This document shows, in pieces, positions 11,081 to 19,302 of a stretch of DNA of 64,000 nt; the first letter of the stretch is position 1, and each line of letters opens with the position of its first letter. The notes below the pieces were generated by a model. The model saw only the letters and a program-made list of their open reading frames with translations, was not told the origin of the DNA and did not search any database. This DNA comes from Thereva unica (Eukaryota > Arthropoda > Insecta > Diptera > Therevidae): assembly GCA_949987705.1 (NCBI GenBank), contig OX465281.1, positions 258,016,542 to 258,080,541 of the forward strand. The letters are read 5' to 3'. The position numbers and the translations under genes were made by a program.

Positions 11081-11081
11081 A
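9009..11081 (-). CDS. LINE ORF2 fragment: linker, reverse transcriptase, C-terminal domain
   Basis: An open frame of about 690 codons. Residues 30-110 are the basic linker (HGWFNQEC, then AYREF, then NFWSLV). The reverse transcriptase follows: STGPDKIPPMVL at 188-199, a PIPKKGDSSDPSNYRPIAI segment at 234-252, KQYGFRSKRS at 281-290, ALDISKAFDRVWH at 316-328, GVPQGSILSP at 374-383 and the catalytic FADDS at 404-408. The last 200 residues are the usual LINE C-terminal region, ending near FKRKVHLHLF. It lacks the endonuclease and a true in-frame ATG at the truncation point, so it is a dead copy even though the RT is uninterrupted. The intact protein would reverse-transcribe its own RNA at a nicked target. 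Clade is jockey/CR1-like by motif style. Confidence 0.88.
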   Translation of the reverse strand: MHTFMNNLCISKIMLAGMRLFIPHSTKSIKPRPHGWFNQECMNAIKAKETAYREFRHSLSESSRRDYIRLRNVCKTTIKQTKASFDDRLRNKLINTSAGSKNFWSLVTSIRKNFNTSSSPPFIHDGKVLTESKSKADLLASLFASNSSLPDTAVQPPIVEGSAHSMGRVFFRTREVFTCLKELDPNKSTGPDKIPPMVLKNCASPLAKPLRKLFALSYFSGVFPDSWKLAHVQPIPKKGDSSDPSNYRPIAITSILSKIMETLINRRLMEYLERNQILDEKQYGFRSKRSTGDLLVCLTEHLYQNIHRFGESGLVALDISKAFDRVWHPALLNKLHAIGIDFLLKNWIESFLSDRSIKVVLDGVESNPYFISAGVPQGSILSPALFLVFINDLLSIPSNSLHSFADDSTLRYSYSFDKARQARARPCLLDRELMSTSINRDIKLILDWGLMNQVEFNAQKTKYCLFSMKTRSPIPPIKVDSLELMAEPSLNILGITLTEDLRWSNHIFQIAKQASQCLGFLKRCKFLLPPSARAIIYKSYIRPRLEFNSYLWAGAPSTTLAWLDKVQNRALQLIGDDVICSKIDSLSHRRNVAALVKFYRIYHNDCSTEIYNLLPSRRCFSRNTRLAHSAHPHYLQPLFSRTHQFSNSFFSRTTRLWNNLPQSVFPNSYNTQEFKRKVHLHLFMYPPDSL

Positions 11082-11164
11082 TCATTTCATCAATGTTTTC
11101 TCATGACGTTGTCACGTTAAACTATCGTCCGTAAACCCTCTTTACAGACAACAATTTTTTTTTG

Positions 11165-11809
11165 TATAACGAGTTTTCTAGAAGCTGTATGATCTAACAA
11201 ACATTGCAATTCAATTTCGGCTTTAGATTCTGATATGGATGCATATTCTGGGTAGCACTTCTTTTTAAGGGTTTCAATGCTTTGGTAAGATGGTAAAGTA
11301 TTGATTAATTAGTAAATATTGGTGCTTGGTCATTTTAGCTTCTACAAAAAGAGATAAAAACTCGTCTGCACTAATATCTGATGTGAAGCTACTGTCAGAC
11401 TTGTCAGATGTTTTGTGCAGTGTTTTCACAGCAGAGTCATCTACATGTGATAGCTGTGCCACTCGTCTCCATTTCGATCTCTTGGTGAGCTCGGAAATTT
11501 CTTTTTTAGGACGCCCGCAGGATGGTCCTGCAGCCAGTTGATCCACTTCATGAACACAGTGCTCAACACTACTTCATTCAATAACACTTAGCCAATCAGA
11601 GTACTTAAGCAACAACTTAGAATTAGACCTACCTGCTTGTTTCCAATAATAATGAAAACTTTTACATAAACAATGTATACGATCATCTAAAACCTTAAAA
11701 TCTATATTTCCGGCATCACTGATTGGAGACAGCAAAACTTCTAATATCCCTTGGTGTTCTGTAGACATACCTCCACTCACTGTACTACTACTGTGATCCA
11801 AGTAGGTAC
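11165..11809 (-). pseudogene. Transib/RAG1-like transposase, N-terminal exon (one stop, one frameshift)
   Basis: A strong 3' splice site on the minus strand (CTCTTTTTCAG at about 11810-11820) precedes an exon that reads TYLDHSSS, then KYSDWLS, a TGA stop at 11574, then CGRPKKEISELTKRSKWRR, LSLFVEAKMTKHQY and, after a one-base shift near 11274, CYPEYASISESKAEIELQ and LLDHTASRKLV. The pattern (GRPxKxFxExxxRSKxRK, SLFVEAxLTKxQY, CYP, xAEIxLQxLLDHTxxR) is the N-terminal half of the same Transib/RAG1-like family as 7072-7347. The frame stops where the Helentron enters (about 11163). The BEL element sits 78 bp upstream of the splice site, in what would be an intron. Confidence 0.5.
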
Positions 11810-11887
11810 CTGAAAAAGAGAATAAAATTAGTCGCTTGTAGGCGGTATGGAAGGCGTAGGAACAGACTGAAGTAGATCAATGTATAA

Positions 11888-12596
11888 TGTAGCGCAGCCA
11901 ATGTGGCTGCGTAGAGAGAAAACGTAGAAAGTGCAAGTTTGGTGTGGTGCTGTGATTATTCCTGTTTGCTCTCCTTTGGTGCTCTCCCTAGGTTACTAGC
12001 ATTTGACGAATAATGACTCTTGTTGAGCATTTAAGTGCGTTGTATACTTAGTACACTAGGAAGCGTTTGCTCCGTGGTGTTTTGAGAGAGTACGAAATCT
12101 TGTAAATGTCCCGCCCTATGCCAGTTGGTTGGCCCTGGCTAAAAAAAACATGAATACCAACAAAACAAAAAAAACAAATATTTGCATTAGTTTTTAATTT
12201 TATTTTGTTAAATACCCACACCCAAAGAAATAACGAAATAGCATTTGCTCACCATGTCCTGGTTTGGCATAGATGTGGCTTTGTCTATTTCGTACAAAAA
12301 TTTGGCTGTTATAAAAACTGCCCAGACTCAAATCAAAGTCTGGTTTTAACTTGAACAATAATTGAGTTTTAGTATCTAGTGGACAAATGTTGCATGTGAA
12401 TCATTTGCATCAAATAAAAAATTTTAACTTTACAAATGTTTTCAAAAATAATTTTTTTTTTTATTTTAATTAATTCAGTTTTATTTAATGTTAAGTGTTT
12501 TAATTCTAATGTTAAATTGTCTTTTTTAATTAATTCAATTTTTATTTAAATGTTAAGTTTTTATTTAATTCTAAGGTTAAATTGTTGAGCTTAACA
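11888..12596 (-). repeat. BEL 3' LTR (709 bp)
   Basis: Lies left on the + strand but is the 3' LTR of the minus-strand element. In the sense direction it begins TGTTAAGCTCAACAATTTAA and ends GGCTGCGCTACA. Line-by-line comparison with the other LTR shows identity except for one missing T in the T run near 12451. Confidence 0.96.
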
Positions 12597-13151
12597 TTCT
12601 CCCCCCCGTTGAACATCCTTGTTCAACATGATATTTTGTTTTTGAAGGCGCTTAACAAGCCCTCTCTTGTGGTAATGGAAGAATAACATTGTATCATCTG
12701 CCTTAATGCGAAGTCGCACCTGATACCGATCTGGTAGGTTGATGGTCTTCGTGCGGTTTCGCCGTTTCTTTATTTCTTCCGGATTGATGCGCCTGTTTAC
12801 CTCGCTTGTTATATAGATGCTGACGCCTTCTTTTGTTACGAAACGTTGAAAGGTGTTCTCCATCCTCATGTGGAACTCTTTGATGGTGGTAGTTGGACGT
12901 AGTACCTCTAAATTCGTTCTCCATGCTCCGTTGATCACGGCAGGCTCCTTTAAACAAGGATGGGTATGGGTGGTTATGGTTGGTCTGGAACCTTCAGTGA
13001 CTTTCCTGCACGTTGATGGTTCATTATCCCTTTCCGAAACGTTGGGAACCTTCTCAGGACTTGTCTCGAAGGCTCTTGGATTAGGACTTCCTGGTGGCGA
13101 GAAATAAATTTCTTCTAAAATTGTTACCACTCCATCTGGTCCGTAGTATTC
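12591..13151 (-). CDS. BEL accessory 3' exon-like ORF, function unknown
   Basis: A frame of 186 codons opens exactly after a 3' splice site at 13152/13151: branch-like CTAAC, a pyrimidine-rich stretch, then TTTCTAG. It begins EYYGPDG and runs without a stop through the polypurine tract into the first bases of the LTR, ending at TAA 12591-12593. Just before the splice site an in-frame stop closes it, so a spliced mRNA is needed unless translation starts at an internal Met. The product is Ser/Pro/Thr-rich at the N-terminus, then basic (a NRRINPEEIKKRRNRTK segment and KRGLVKRLQKQ). It has no signal peptide or membrane segment, so it is not an envelope protein. The donor site was not identified. 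It sits where some retrotransposons carry an extra gene. No family recognised. Confidence 0.6.
   Translation of the reverse strand, partial: EYYGPDGVVTILEEIYFSPPGSPNPRAFETSPEKVPNVSERDNEPSTCRKVTEGSRPTITTHTHPCLKEPAVINGAWRTNLEVLRPTTTIKEFHMRMENTFQRFVTKEGVSIYITSEVNRRINPEEIKKRRNRTKTINLPDRYQVRLRIKADDTMLFFHYHKRGLVKRLQKQNIMLNKDVQRGGEC
12597..12610 (-). other. BEL polypurine tract
   Basis: The sense strand reads AACGGGGGGGAGAA immediately before TGTTAAG of the 3' LTR. A purine run at this position primes plus-strand DNA synthesis in LTR retrotransposons. It is also read as codons (RGGE) by the accessory frame. Confidence 0.9.
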
Positions 13152-13240
13152 CTAGAAATTAAACTGTTAGATTATGTTTTTTTTTTTTTATATATACAAG
13201 ACGACACAAAACAGAACACGCACACGAGTAACGCGTAACC

Positions 13241-16200
13241 TTATACCATGTTTGTTGTCCCTTCTAATACTGATGAGGACTCTACTGGCAATAGGCTTAA
13301 TTTTGAAACTGGTCTTTTGAAGGTACTGTTTTGCGTTCTTACTTGTGCTACTCTAATGAGTCCATCTTGACCTGGGTATACTTGTTCCACTTTACCCAGT
13401 GGCCAACATGTTGGAGGAGCATTTTCATTTTGTATTAAAACAATGTCTCCTATCTTTAAGTTTTTCTTTGGCGTTAACCATTTAGGGCGATTTTGAAGCT
13501 GATGAAGGTAATTCCTGGACCAATTTTTCCAAAATTGTCCAACTCGCTGTTGGAGATGTTTCCATCTTTGCAGAGGAGGTAATTTTTCATCTGTAAAATC
13601 TGGTTCTGGAATTGCATTGAGAGCTTCTCCAATTAGGAAATGTCCTGGTGTTAATATAAATATATCGTTTGGATCGTTGCTGATGTATGATAACGGTCGA
13701 GAGTTTAAACAACATTCAATTTGGGCCAATATGGTGGTCAACTCTTCAAATGTGCAAATGGCATTACCTAAGCTTCTACGGAGATGATATTTAATGGACT
13801 TTACTCCAGCCTCCCATATTCCGTCAAAGTGCGGGGCCGCGGGTGGATTAAAATGCCACTTTATTGCTTTAGACGATAAGTATTCTGCGGCTATTGGTGT
13901 TGATTCTGTAATAGCCTTTCGTAGGTCTTTTTCGAGTTGAGTTTTACCTCCAACGAAATTCGTCCCACAATCTGAAAATATATCAGTACATAGTCCTCTT
14001 CGAGAAACAAATCGTTTTAACGCAGCGAGGAAGGCCTCTGATGCCAATGATGACACTGGTTCAATGTGAACTGCTCTTGTAGCCATGCATACAAATATGC
14101 AAAAATATGCCTTGAGTTGTTTTGCCCTTCGACAATTTGATGTTTTTATTGTGATTGGCCCGGCATAATCGATACCCACTCTACTGAAGGGTCTGCTTAT
14201 ATTTACTCGTGCATGAGGTAAGTTGCCCATTAACTGGGTGATTTTTTCTTTTCGATGACGTGCACATATGAGGCATCTATGAATTTGGCTTGTTATGACG
14301 CGCCTAGCATCTAATATCCAAAATTTTTGACGACTTGTAGCTAATACTAAGGAACACCCTCCATGCATTGTTTCCTTATGAATTTTATCAATGAGTAGGC
14401 GAGTTACGTGATGATCCTTTGGCAATATGAGAGGATGCCTCGCGTTAAATGTTATGTTGGCATTTTGTAAGCGGCCTCCAACTCTGATTATCCCATGCTC
14501 GTCTATGAACGGATTGAGTTGGTGGAGCTTGCTCTTGCTGTGTAATGGAACGTTATTCGCTAAATTACTATATTCTTCCTTGAAAACCCTTTGTTGTACT
14601 AAGCGAAACACTATACCTTCAGCTTGGATCCAATCGTTGGTCGATAGAAACTTGAACTGCTGTACAGATGTTCTTCGACACCTTTTAACAAATCGAAGTA
14701 TCGTGGCGAGGACTCTTATTAGTCGCGTAAAGGACGAATACCTTAACAATATGTCGTCATCTATCGCAGTGTTGATTGTGAGACATGTTGGTTTCTTAGC
14801 TTCTAAATCTGTGTTATTGGAGGTTTTTTCAAACCTTGGCCACTTGTCTTTAGGACAACTTAGCCAGTCCGGGCCCTTCCACCACAGACAATTTGATTGA
14901 AGATTTAGGACTGTGGTTCCTCTTGAGGCAACATCTGCTGGGTTTTGGTTTGTTGAAATGTGATACCAATTTTCGTATTTTAGTGTGTCTTGTATTTCCA
15001 CAACTCTGTTGGCGACATACGTTTTCCAACGCGATGGATGCTCCTTAATCCATTGTAAAACTATTGTGGAGTCTGTCCAGGCAATTGCTGGCACGTTTTC
15101 AAATTCCATGTCTTTTCTGATAGTTTTAATAAGTCGTGCCAATATTAACGCTGCATTTAGCTCTAATCGTGGTGTCGTTGTCGGTTTGACTGGAGCTACC
15201 TTGGTCTTGGAAGTTAACAACGTGCAAAATGTTTGATTGTTAACTTCAACTCGAAGGTAAACAACTGCCGCATACGCTTTGTTTGAGGCATCACAAAATC
15301 CATGCAATTGGACTTGCGCACTTGGACTGTAACGAATCCATCTAGGAATCTTCAATTGATTTAAATTTTGCAAATCCCCTTTGAATTCTGCCCATTTGTT
15401 GGCCATAGAAGAAGTGACTTGCGTATCCCAAGAACAACCTGTGATCCACAGTTCCTGTATCAATATTTTTGCTACAATAATTATTGGTGACAGCCATCCT
15501 AAAGGATCATAAAGAGAAGCTATTTCTGATAGCAATGTTCGTTTTGTAAAGGTCTTGTTCTGTGGGTATGCTGTTAACTTAAACGTAAAGTTGTCTGTTG
15601 ATGGGTGCCATCGAATACCTAGGGTTTTTATATGTTCTTCTTCGCCGAGTCGTAGGCTGTCCGATGATTGAAGGGACTCCTTTGGTAAATGACACAGTAA
15701 GGCTGAATGATTACTTGCCCACTTTCTTAAATTGAATCCCCCTGATTTCATCATGTTTATCATCTCTAATTGTAGATTTTTCGCATCGGTTACATTATCT
15801 GCACCTGTTAGCAGATCATCAACGTAGAAGTTTGTCAAAGTAGCTCTTGAAGCTAGGGGCCATCTAGTTTTTTCATCCTCTGCCAGCTGATGTAGCGTCC
15901 TGACTGCTAAATATGGAGCGGATGTTGTGCCGAAGGTGACTGTTTTAAGTTTATATTCTTGTGAACTTCCTTCATTGGGATGTTGCCAAATGATTCTTTG
16001 GAAATTGCGGTGATCTGGATGAATCCAAATCATGCGATACATTTTCTCGATGTCTCCTGTTATAACAATTTTATGTTTGCGCCAATTTAACAGAATTGAA
16101 AAAAGTTTTTTTTGTAGGGTAGGTCCCTTTGCTAGACACTCATTTAAAGATTTTCCGGTAGAAGTTTTGCATGAGGCATCAAACACCACTCGTAGTTTCG

Positions 16201-18466
16201 TGGTAGTGCTGTTTTTGAACACAGCGTGGTGCGGGATGTAGTATTGTAGATCTCCGTCTTCTGATGATTTCACCATTTCCATGTGACCCAATTCCAAGTA
16301 TTCGTTTAGACATGATGTGTAGTTTTTGGCTAGCTCAGGGAATTTCTGAAATTTCCTTTGTAGAGCATTGAATCGTTTAAAGGCTTGTTGTTTGGATTCG
16401 CCTAATATCGGCAACTCGTTGTTTTTAAATGGTAGTTTTACTTGATATCTGCCATCACTAAGGCGTTTGTGTGAGTTTTTATACAATTCTTGGCATTGTT
16501 CCTCTTCCTCCGTGAGCATGCATGTTGATGGGATTTCTTCGATTTCCCAAAACTTCGAGATCTGTTGACTTAGGGTTTCTGTTGTGACTGCGAAAAGGAC
16601 GGAATTGTTCTGTGGTACAATAGCTGTTGGACCGAGTATGATCCAACCGAAGATCGTGTTGATAGCTACTGGGGCTGTTTTTGTTGTTCGTATTACTCCT
16701 TCCAGTAGACTTTGTGTATATGCGTTAACTCCTAGTAGGGCGTCTATTCGTCCTGGTCTCCAAAAAGATGAATCGGCTAATGGGAGTCCCACTATGTGTC
16801 CGAGATCCCATGTTTGGATCTTATATTTTGGAAGTGGATCTGTTATTTTTTGAAGAACCAAGAAGGTTTCCTCGATTTGTGGGGTGTCTGAATTGCATCC
16901 TTGCAATTGCAACGTAGTTTGCTTGCTTGCGCTTCCCGCAGTGCTGGTGTTTACCCCAGTGATCGTAATTGATGTCGATGTGCAGCTGGCCCCCAACCTT
17001 TGGCAGGCAGCTTGAGTGATAAATGAAGATTGTGAGCCTGGATCTATGAGACACCGTAGAACATGCCTCTCTCCATGTTTGCCCTTGGTTGCTACTAATG
17101 CTGTAGACAGAAGTGCGTGAACGTTTTGACTTGTGACGAATGTGTGAGTGGTTTGATCGGTGCTAGGGATGTGATCTTCGTTATTTTCTCTTGTTGTGTT
17201 GGGTTGATTCTTACTTGTATAAGGTTTATCTTTTTCTCTTTCATTCGCATCCTGTTGTTGTTTTCTATCAACATGGAGCGATGTGTGATGTTTTTGTTTG
17301 CACATGAGGCAGCTGAATCTGCTTGTGCAGTCGGCATGGGTATGACTGTTTGAGAGACAATTTAGACAGCGGCCTGTTGATTTGATAATGCGATATCTGG
17401 TGTTTGGATTCATTTGTTTATATATAGGACAGTTGCATACGTAATGTTTACCTTCACACGCTGGACATTTGTTCCCTTTCGTGACATGATATGAGGCTGT
17501 TTTTTCCTTTAATTTCGACAGTTTCGAGTTTTCAATTTTTGAAGTAATGGTGTCTGCAATGGATTCCAACACCTGTTTTCGAACGCCTATGAACTGCATA
17601 AATTGTGTGAGTTTCGGTAACTCCTTTTGTGATCCTAGTTCCTCTTCCCAATATCTGAGTGTGACAAAGGGCAATTTTTGAACTAAGATATAAATGAGAA
17701 GTATATCCCAGGAAGTCGTGTCAACATTGAGGTTTTTTAGTTGCTGTAGACATTCCTCGGTGGTCTCTATCAGCTCCTTCAAACCCTTCTTGGATTCTAC
17801 ATTTAATTTTGGTTGACCCATTAGACGCTTTAACTGATGATTTACAAGGATTCTTTTGTTTTCAAACCCTTCCCTCAACTTATTCCATGCTGGTTCATAA
17901 TCCTCATTTGTTATGGGAACATGTCTTAGAATGCGCTCGGCATCTCCGACTAAAGACGTTTTCAAATGATGTAATTTTTGTACTGGTTTCAAGCTTGGGT
18001 TACGGTGAACTAATGATACAAAGAGGTCATGAAATGATTTCCACGTATCAAAATCACCATTGAATTTTGGCAGAGATATTCTGGGAATAGAGGAGGATTC
18101 CTGTATAATGGCTGTACTGGTGGTTGGATTTCCTTCACTGCAGGTGTTATTATTTGTAGTAACAAAATTTCGAAGGCCTTCTACCAATTCGCTCATGTAA
18201 TCGGAGAATTTTGCTTCAACCGTGCAGTAATGGTCTTCTGCTATATATGGGCATGCTTGCTTGGCTGGATCTAAACCGATTTGCTGCATGATTTGCAAAT
18301 CTATGGCTGTGTAGTCTTGCCATGTATTTTTCATCGTAGTAATTTTCGTTTCAAAAAAACCTTGAGTACGTTTTATCAAAGCTGTTTTCTTACCGTTTTC
18401 AATCGCCTTATCCAGCCTTCCCCGTATGATTTTCTCTTGGACCAGTAATTCGTCCAGAGAAGCCAT
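13241..18466 (-). CDS. BEL/Pao Gag-Pol polyprotein (1741 aa, intact)
   Basis: ATG at 18464-18466, TAA at 13241-13243. The order is as follows. Gag with a DUF1759-like region at residues 125-300 (PKFNGDFDTWKSF). Three zinc-knuckle-like Cys/His motifs at about 334-346, 367-380 and 386-398. A DUF1758 retropepsin-type protease, with catalytic Asp475 in LIDPGSQS. Reverse transcriptase at 750-900, with DIEKMY at 805-810 and YVDD at 881-884. RNase H at 1050-1180, with Asp1059, Glu1102, Asp1132 and Asp1178. Integrase with an HHCC zinc site (His1363, His1368, Cys1398, Cys1401) and catalytic Asp1433, Asp1499 and Glu1552. A C-terminal DUF5641-like domain from about 1630 to 1725. Length and domain order are normal for a single-frame BEL/Pao polyprotein. 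It packages the RNA, makes cDNA and integrates it. No stop or frameshift is seen. Confidence 0.97.
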   Translation of the reverse strand: MASLDELLVQEKIIRGRLDKAIENGKKTALIKRTQGFFETKITTMKNTWQDYTAIDLQIMQQIGLDPAKQACPYIAEDHYCTVEAKFSDYMSELVEGLRNFVTTNNNTCSEGNPTTSTAIIQESSSIPRISLPKFNGDFDTWKSFHDLFVSLVHRNPSLKPVQKLHHLKTSLVGDAERILRHVPITNEDYEPAWNKLREGFENKRILVNHQLKRLMGQPKLNVESKKGLKELIETTEECLQQLKNLNVDTTSWDILLIYILVQKLPFVTLRYWEEELGSQKELPKLTQFMQFIGVRKQVLESIADTITSKIENSKLSKLKEKTASYHVTKGNKCPACEGKHYVCNCPIYKQMNPNTRYRIIKSTGRCLNCLSNSHTHADCTSRFSCLMCKQKHHTSLHVDRKQQQDANEREKDKPYTSKNQPNTTRENNEDHIPSTDQTTHTFVTSQNVHALLSTALVATKGKHGERHVLRCLIDPGSQSSFITQAACQRLGASCTSTSITITGVNTSTAGSASKQTTLQLQGCNSDTPQIEETFLVLQKITDPLPKYKIQTWDLGHIVGLPLADSSFWRPGRIDALLGVNAYTQSLLEGVIRTTKTAPVAINTIFGWIILGPTAIVPQNNSVLFAVTTETLSQQISKFWEIEEIPSTCMLTEEEEQCQELYKNSHKRLSDGRYQVKLPFKNNELPILGESKQQAFKRFNALQRKFQKFPELAKNYTSCLNEYLELGHMEMVKSSEDGDLQYYIPHHAVFKNSTTTKLRVVFDASCKTSTGKSLNECLAKGPTLQKKLFSILLNWRKHKIVITGDIEKMYRMIWIHPDHRNFQRIIWQHPNEGSSQEYKLKTVTFGTTSAPYLAVRTLHQLAEDEKTRWPLASRATLTNFYVDDLLTGADNVTDAKNLQLEMINMMKSGGFNLRKWASNHSALLCHLPKESLQSSDSLRLGEEEHIKTLGIRWHPSTDNFTFKLTAYPQNKTFTKRTLLSEIASLYDPLGWLSPIIIVAKILIQELWITGCSWDTQVTSSMANKWAEFKGDLQNLNQLKIPRWIRYSPSAQVQLHGFCDASNKAYAAVVYLRVEVNNQTFCTLLTSKTKVAPVKPTTTPRLELNAALILARLIKTIRKDMEFENVPAIAWTDSTIVLQWIKEHPSRWKTYVANRVVEIQDTLKYENWYHISTNQNPADVASRGTTVLNLQSNCLWWKGPDWLSCPKDKWPRFEKTSNNTDLEAKKPTCLTINTAIDDDILLRYSSFTRLIRVLATILRFVKRCRRTSVQQFKFLSTNDWIQAEGIVFRLVQQRVFKEEYSNLANNVPLHSKSKLHQLNPFIDEHGIIRVGGRLQNANITFNARHPLILPKDHHVTRLLIDKIHKETMHGGCSLVLATSRQKFWILDARRVITSQIHRCLICARHRKEKITQLMGNLPHARVNISRPFSRVGIDYAGPITIKTSNCRRAKQLKAYFCIFVCMATRAVHIEPVSSLASEAFLAALKRFVSRRGLCTDIFSDCGTNFVGGKTQLEKDLRKAITESTPIAAEYLSSKAIKWHFNPPAAPHFDGIWEAGVKSIKYHLRRSLGNAICTFEELTTILAQIECCLNSRPLSYISNDPNDIFILTPGHFLIGEALNAIPEPDFTDEKLPPLQRWKHLQQRVGQFWKNWSRNYLHQLQNRPKWLTPKKNLKIGDIVLIQNENAPPTCWPLGKVEQVYPGQDGLIRVAQVRTQNSTFKRPVSKLSLLPVESSSVLEGTTNMV

Positions 18467-18587
18467 ATTGTGGATCCCCTTAATTTGATTTATACTTCCT
18501 TCAAAAGTGAAGCGCTAAAGAGGATAGTACTAAAACAGGAAAATTCAGCAACAACCGTTTGCACTCCTGGATGGAACCACCAAAAAA
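18467..18587 (-). other. BEL 5' leader with putative primer-binding site
   Basis: The 121-bp untranslated leader lies between the 5' LTR and the gag ATG. A few T residues after the LTR the sense strand reads TGGTGGTTCCATCCAGGAG, which starts with the TGG expected opposite a tRNA CCA end. The tRNA was not identified. A weak 5' splice-donor-like word (GAAGTATAA) near 18495 is the only donor candidate noticed in the leader. Confidence 0.55.
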
Positions 18588-19297
18588 TGTAGCGCAGCCA
18601 ATGTGGCTGCGTAGAGAGAAAACGTAGAAAGTGCAAGTTTGGTGTGGTGCTGTGATTATTCCTGTTTGCTCTCCTTTGGTGCTCTCCCTAGGTTACTAGC
18701 ATTTGACGAATAATGACTCTTGTTGAGCATTTAAGTGCGTTGTATACTTAGTACACTAGGAAGCGTTTGCTCCGTGGTGTTTTGAGAGAGTACGAAATCT
18801 TGTAAATGTCCCGCCCTATGCCAGTTGGTTGGCCCTGGCTAAAAAAAACATGAATACCAACAAAACAAAAAAAACAAATATTTGCATTAGTTTTTAATTT
18901 TATTTTGTTAAATACCCACACCCAAAGAAATAACGAAATAGCATTTGCTCACCATGTCCTGGTTTGGCATAGATGTGGCTTTGTCTATTTCGTACAAAAA
19001 TTTGGCTGTTATAAAAACTGCCCAGACTCAAATCAAAGTCTGGTTTTAACTTGAACAATAATTGAGTTTTAGTATCTAGTGGACAAATGTTGCATGTGAA
19101 TCATTTGCATCAAATAAAAAATTTTAACTTTACAAATGTTTTCAAAAATAATTTTTTTTTTTTATTTTAATTAATTCAGTTTTATTTAATGTTAAGTGTT
19201 TTAATTCTAATGTTAAATTGTCTTTTTTAATTAATTCAATTTTTATTTAAATGTTAAGTTTTTATTTAATTCTAAGGTTAAATTGTTGAGCTTAACA
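18588..19297 (-). repeat. BEL 5' LTR (710 bp)
   Basis: The 5' LTR of the minus-strand element; TG...CA in the sense direction. It is nearly identical to 11888-12596. It should hold the promoter and polyadenylation signal, which I could not pinpoint. Confidence 0.96.
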
Positions 19298-19302
19298 TAT
19301 AA

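Larger units (their letters stand above)
7348..11163 (+). mobile_element. Helentron-like rolling-circle element (internally deleted, contains a LINE)
   Basis: The left terminus is TTGACGTGACAACGTC. An inverted copy, GACGTTGTCACGTT, lies near the right end (about 11103-11116). It is followed by a hairpin whose arms are GTCCGTAAA and TTTACAGAC with a CCCTC loop, then a T run. That combination (inverted repeat at the 5' end, its partner just inside a 3' stem-loop, insertion between two T residues) is the published architecture of Helentrons. Flanking Transib-like coding sequence is restored if the interval is removed, which fixes the ends to within a few bases. Inside are the end of a PIF1-type helicase and an endonuclease (7511-8678); the Rep domain and most of the helicase are missing. 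A LINE inserted at 8877-about 11080. Confidence 0.7.
11883..19302 (-). mobile_element. Complete BEL/Pao LTR retrotransposon with TATAA target duplication
   Basis: The element occupies 11888-19297 in minus orientation. It is bounded by 5-bp direct repeats TATAA (11883-11887 and 19298-19302), the target-site length expected for BEL/Pao. The LTRs start TG and end CA and differ by one T in a homopolymer. The internal region holds a single gag-pol frame (18466-13241), a downstream exon-like frame, and a purine tract just before the 3' LTR. All catalytic motifs of protease, RT, RNase H and integrase are present, so it may be recently active. It is a genomic retrotransposon; no envelope gene is seen. 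Confidence 0.96.

Noticed and set aside
12591..13151. An envelope gene of the BEL element
   Set aside because: The frame has no signal peptide, membrane anchor or cleavage site, and is too short.
14427..18063. Plus-strand frames of 69-157 codons within the BEL element
   Set aside because: They are antisense shadows of the intact Gag-Pol frame.
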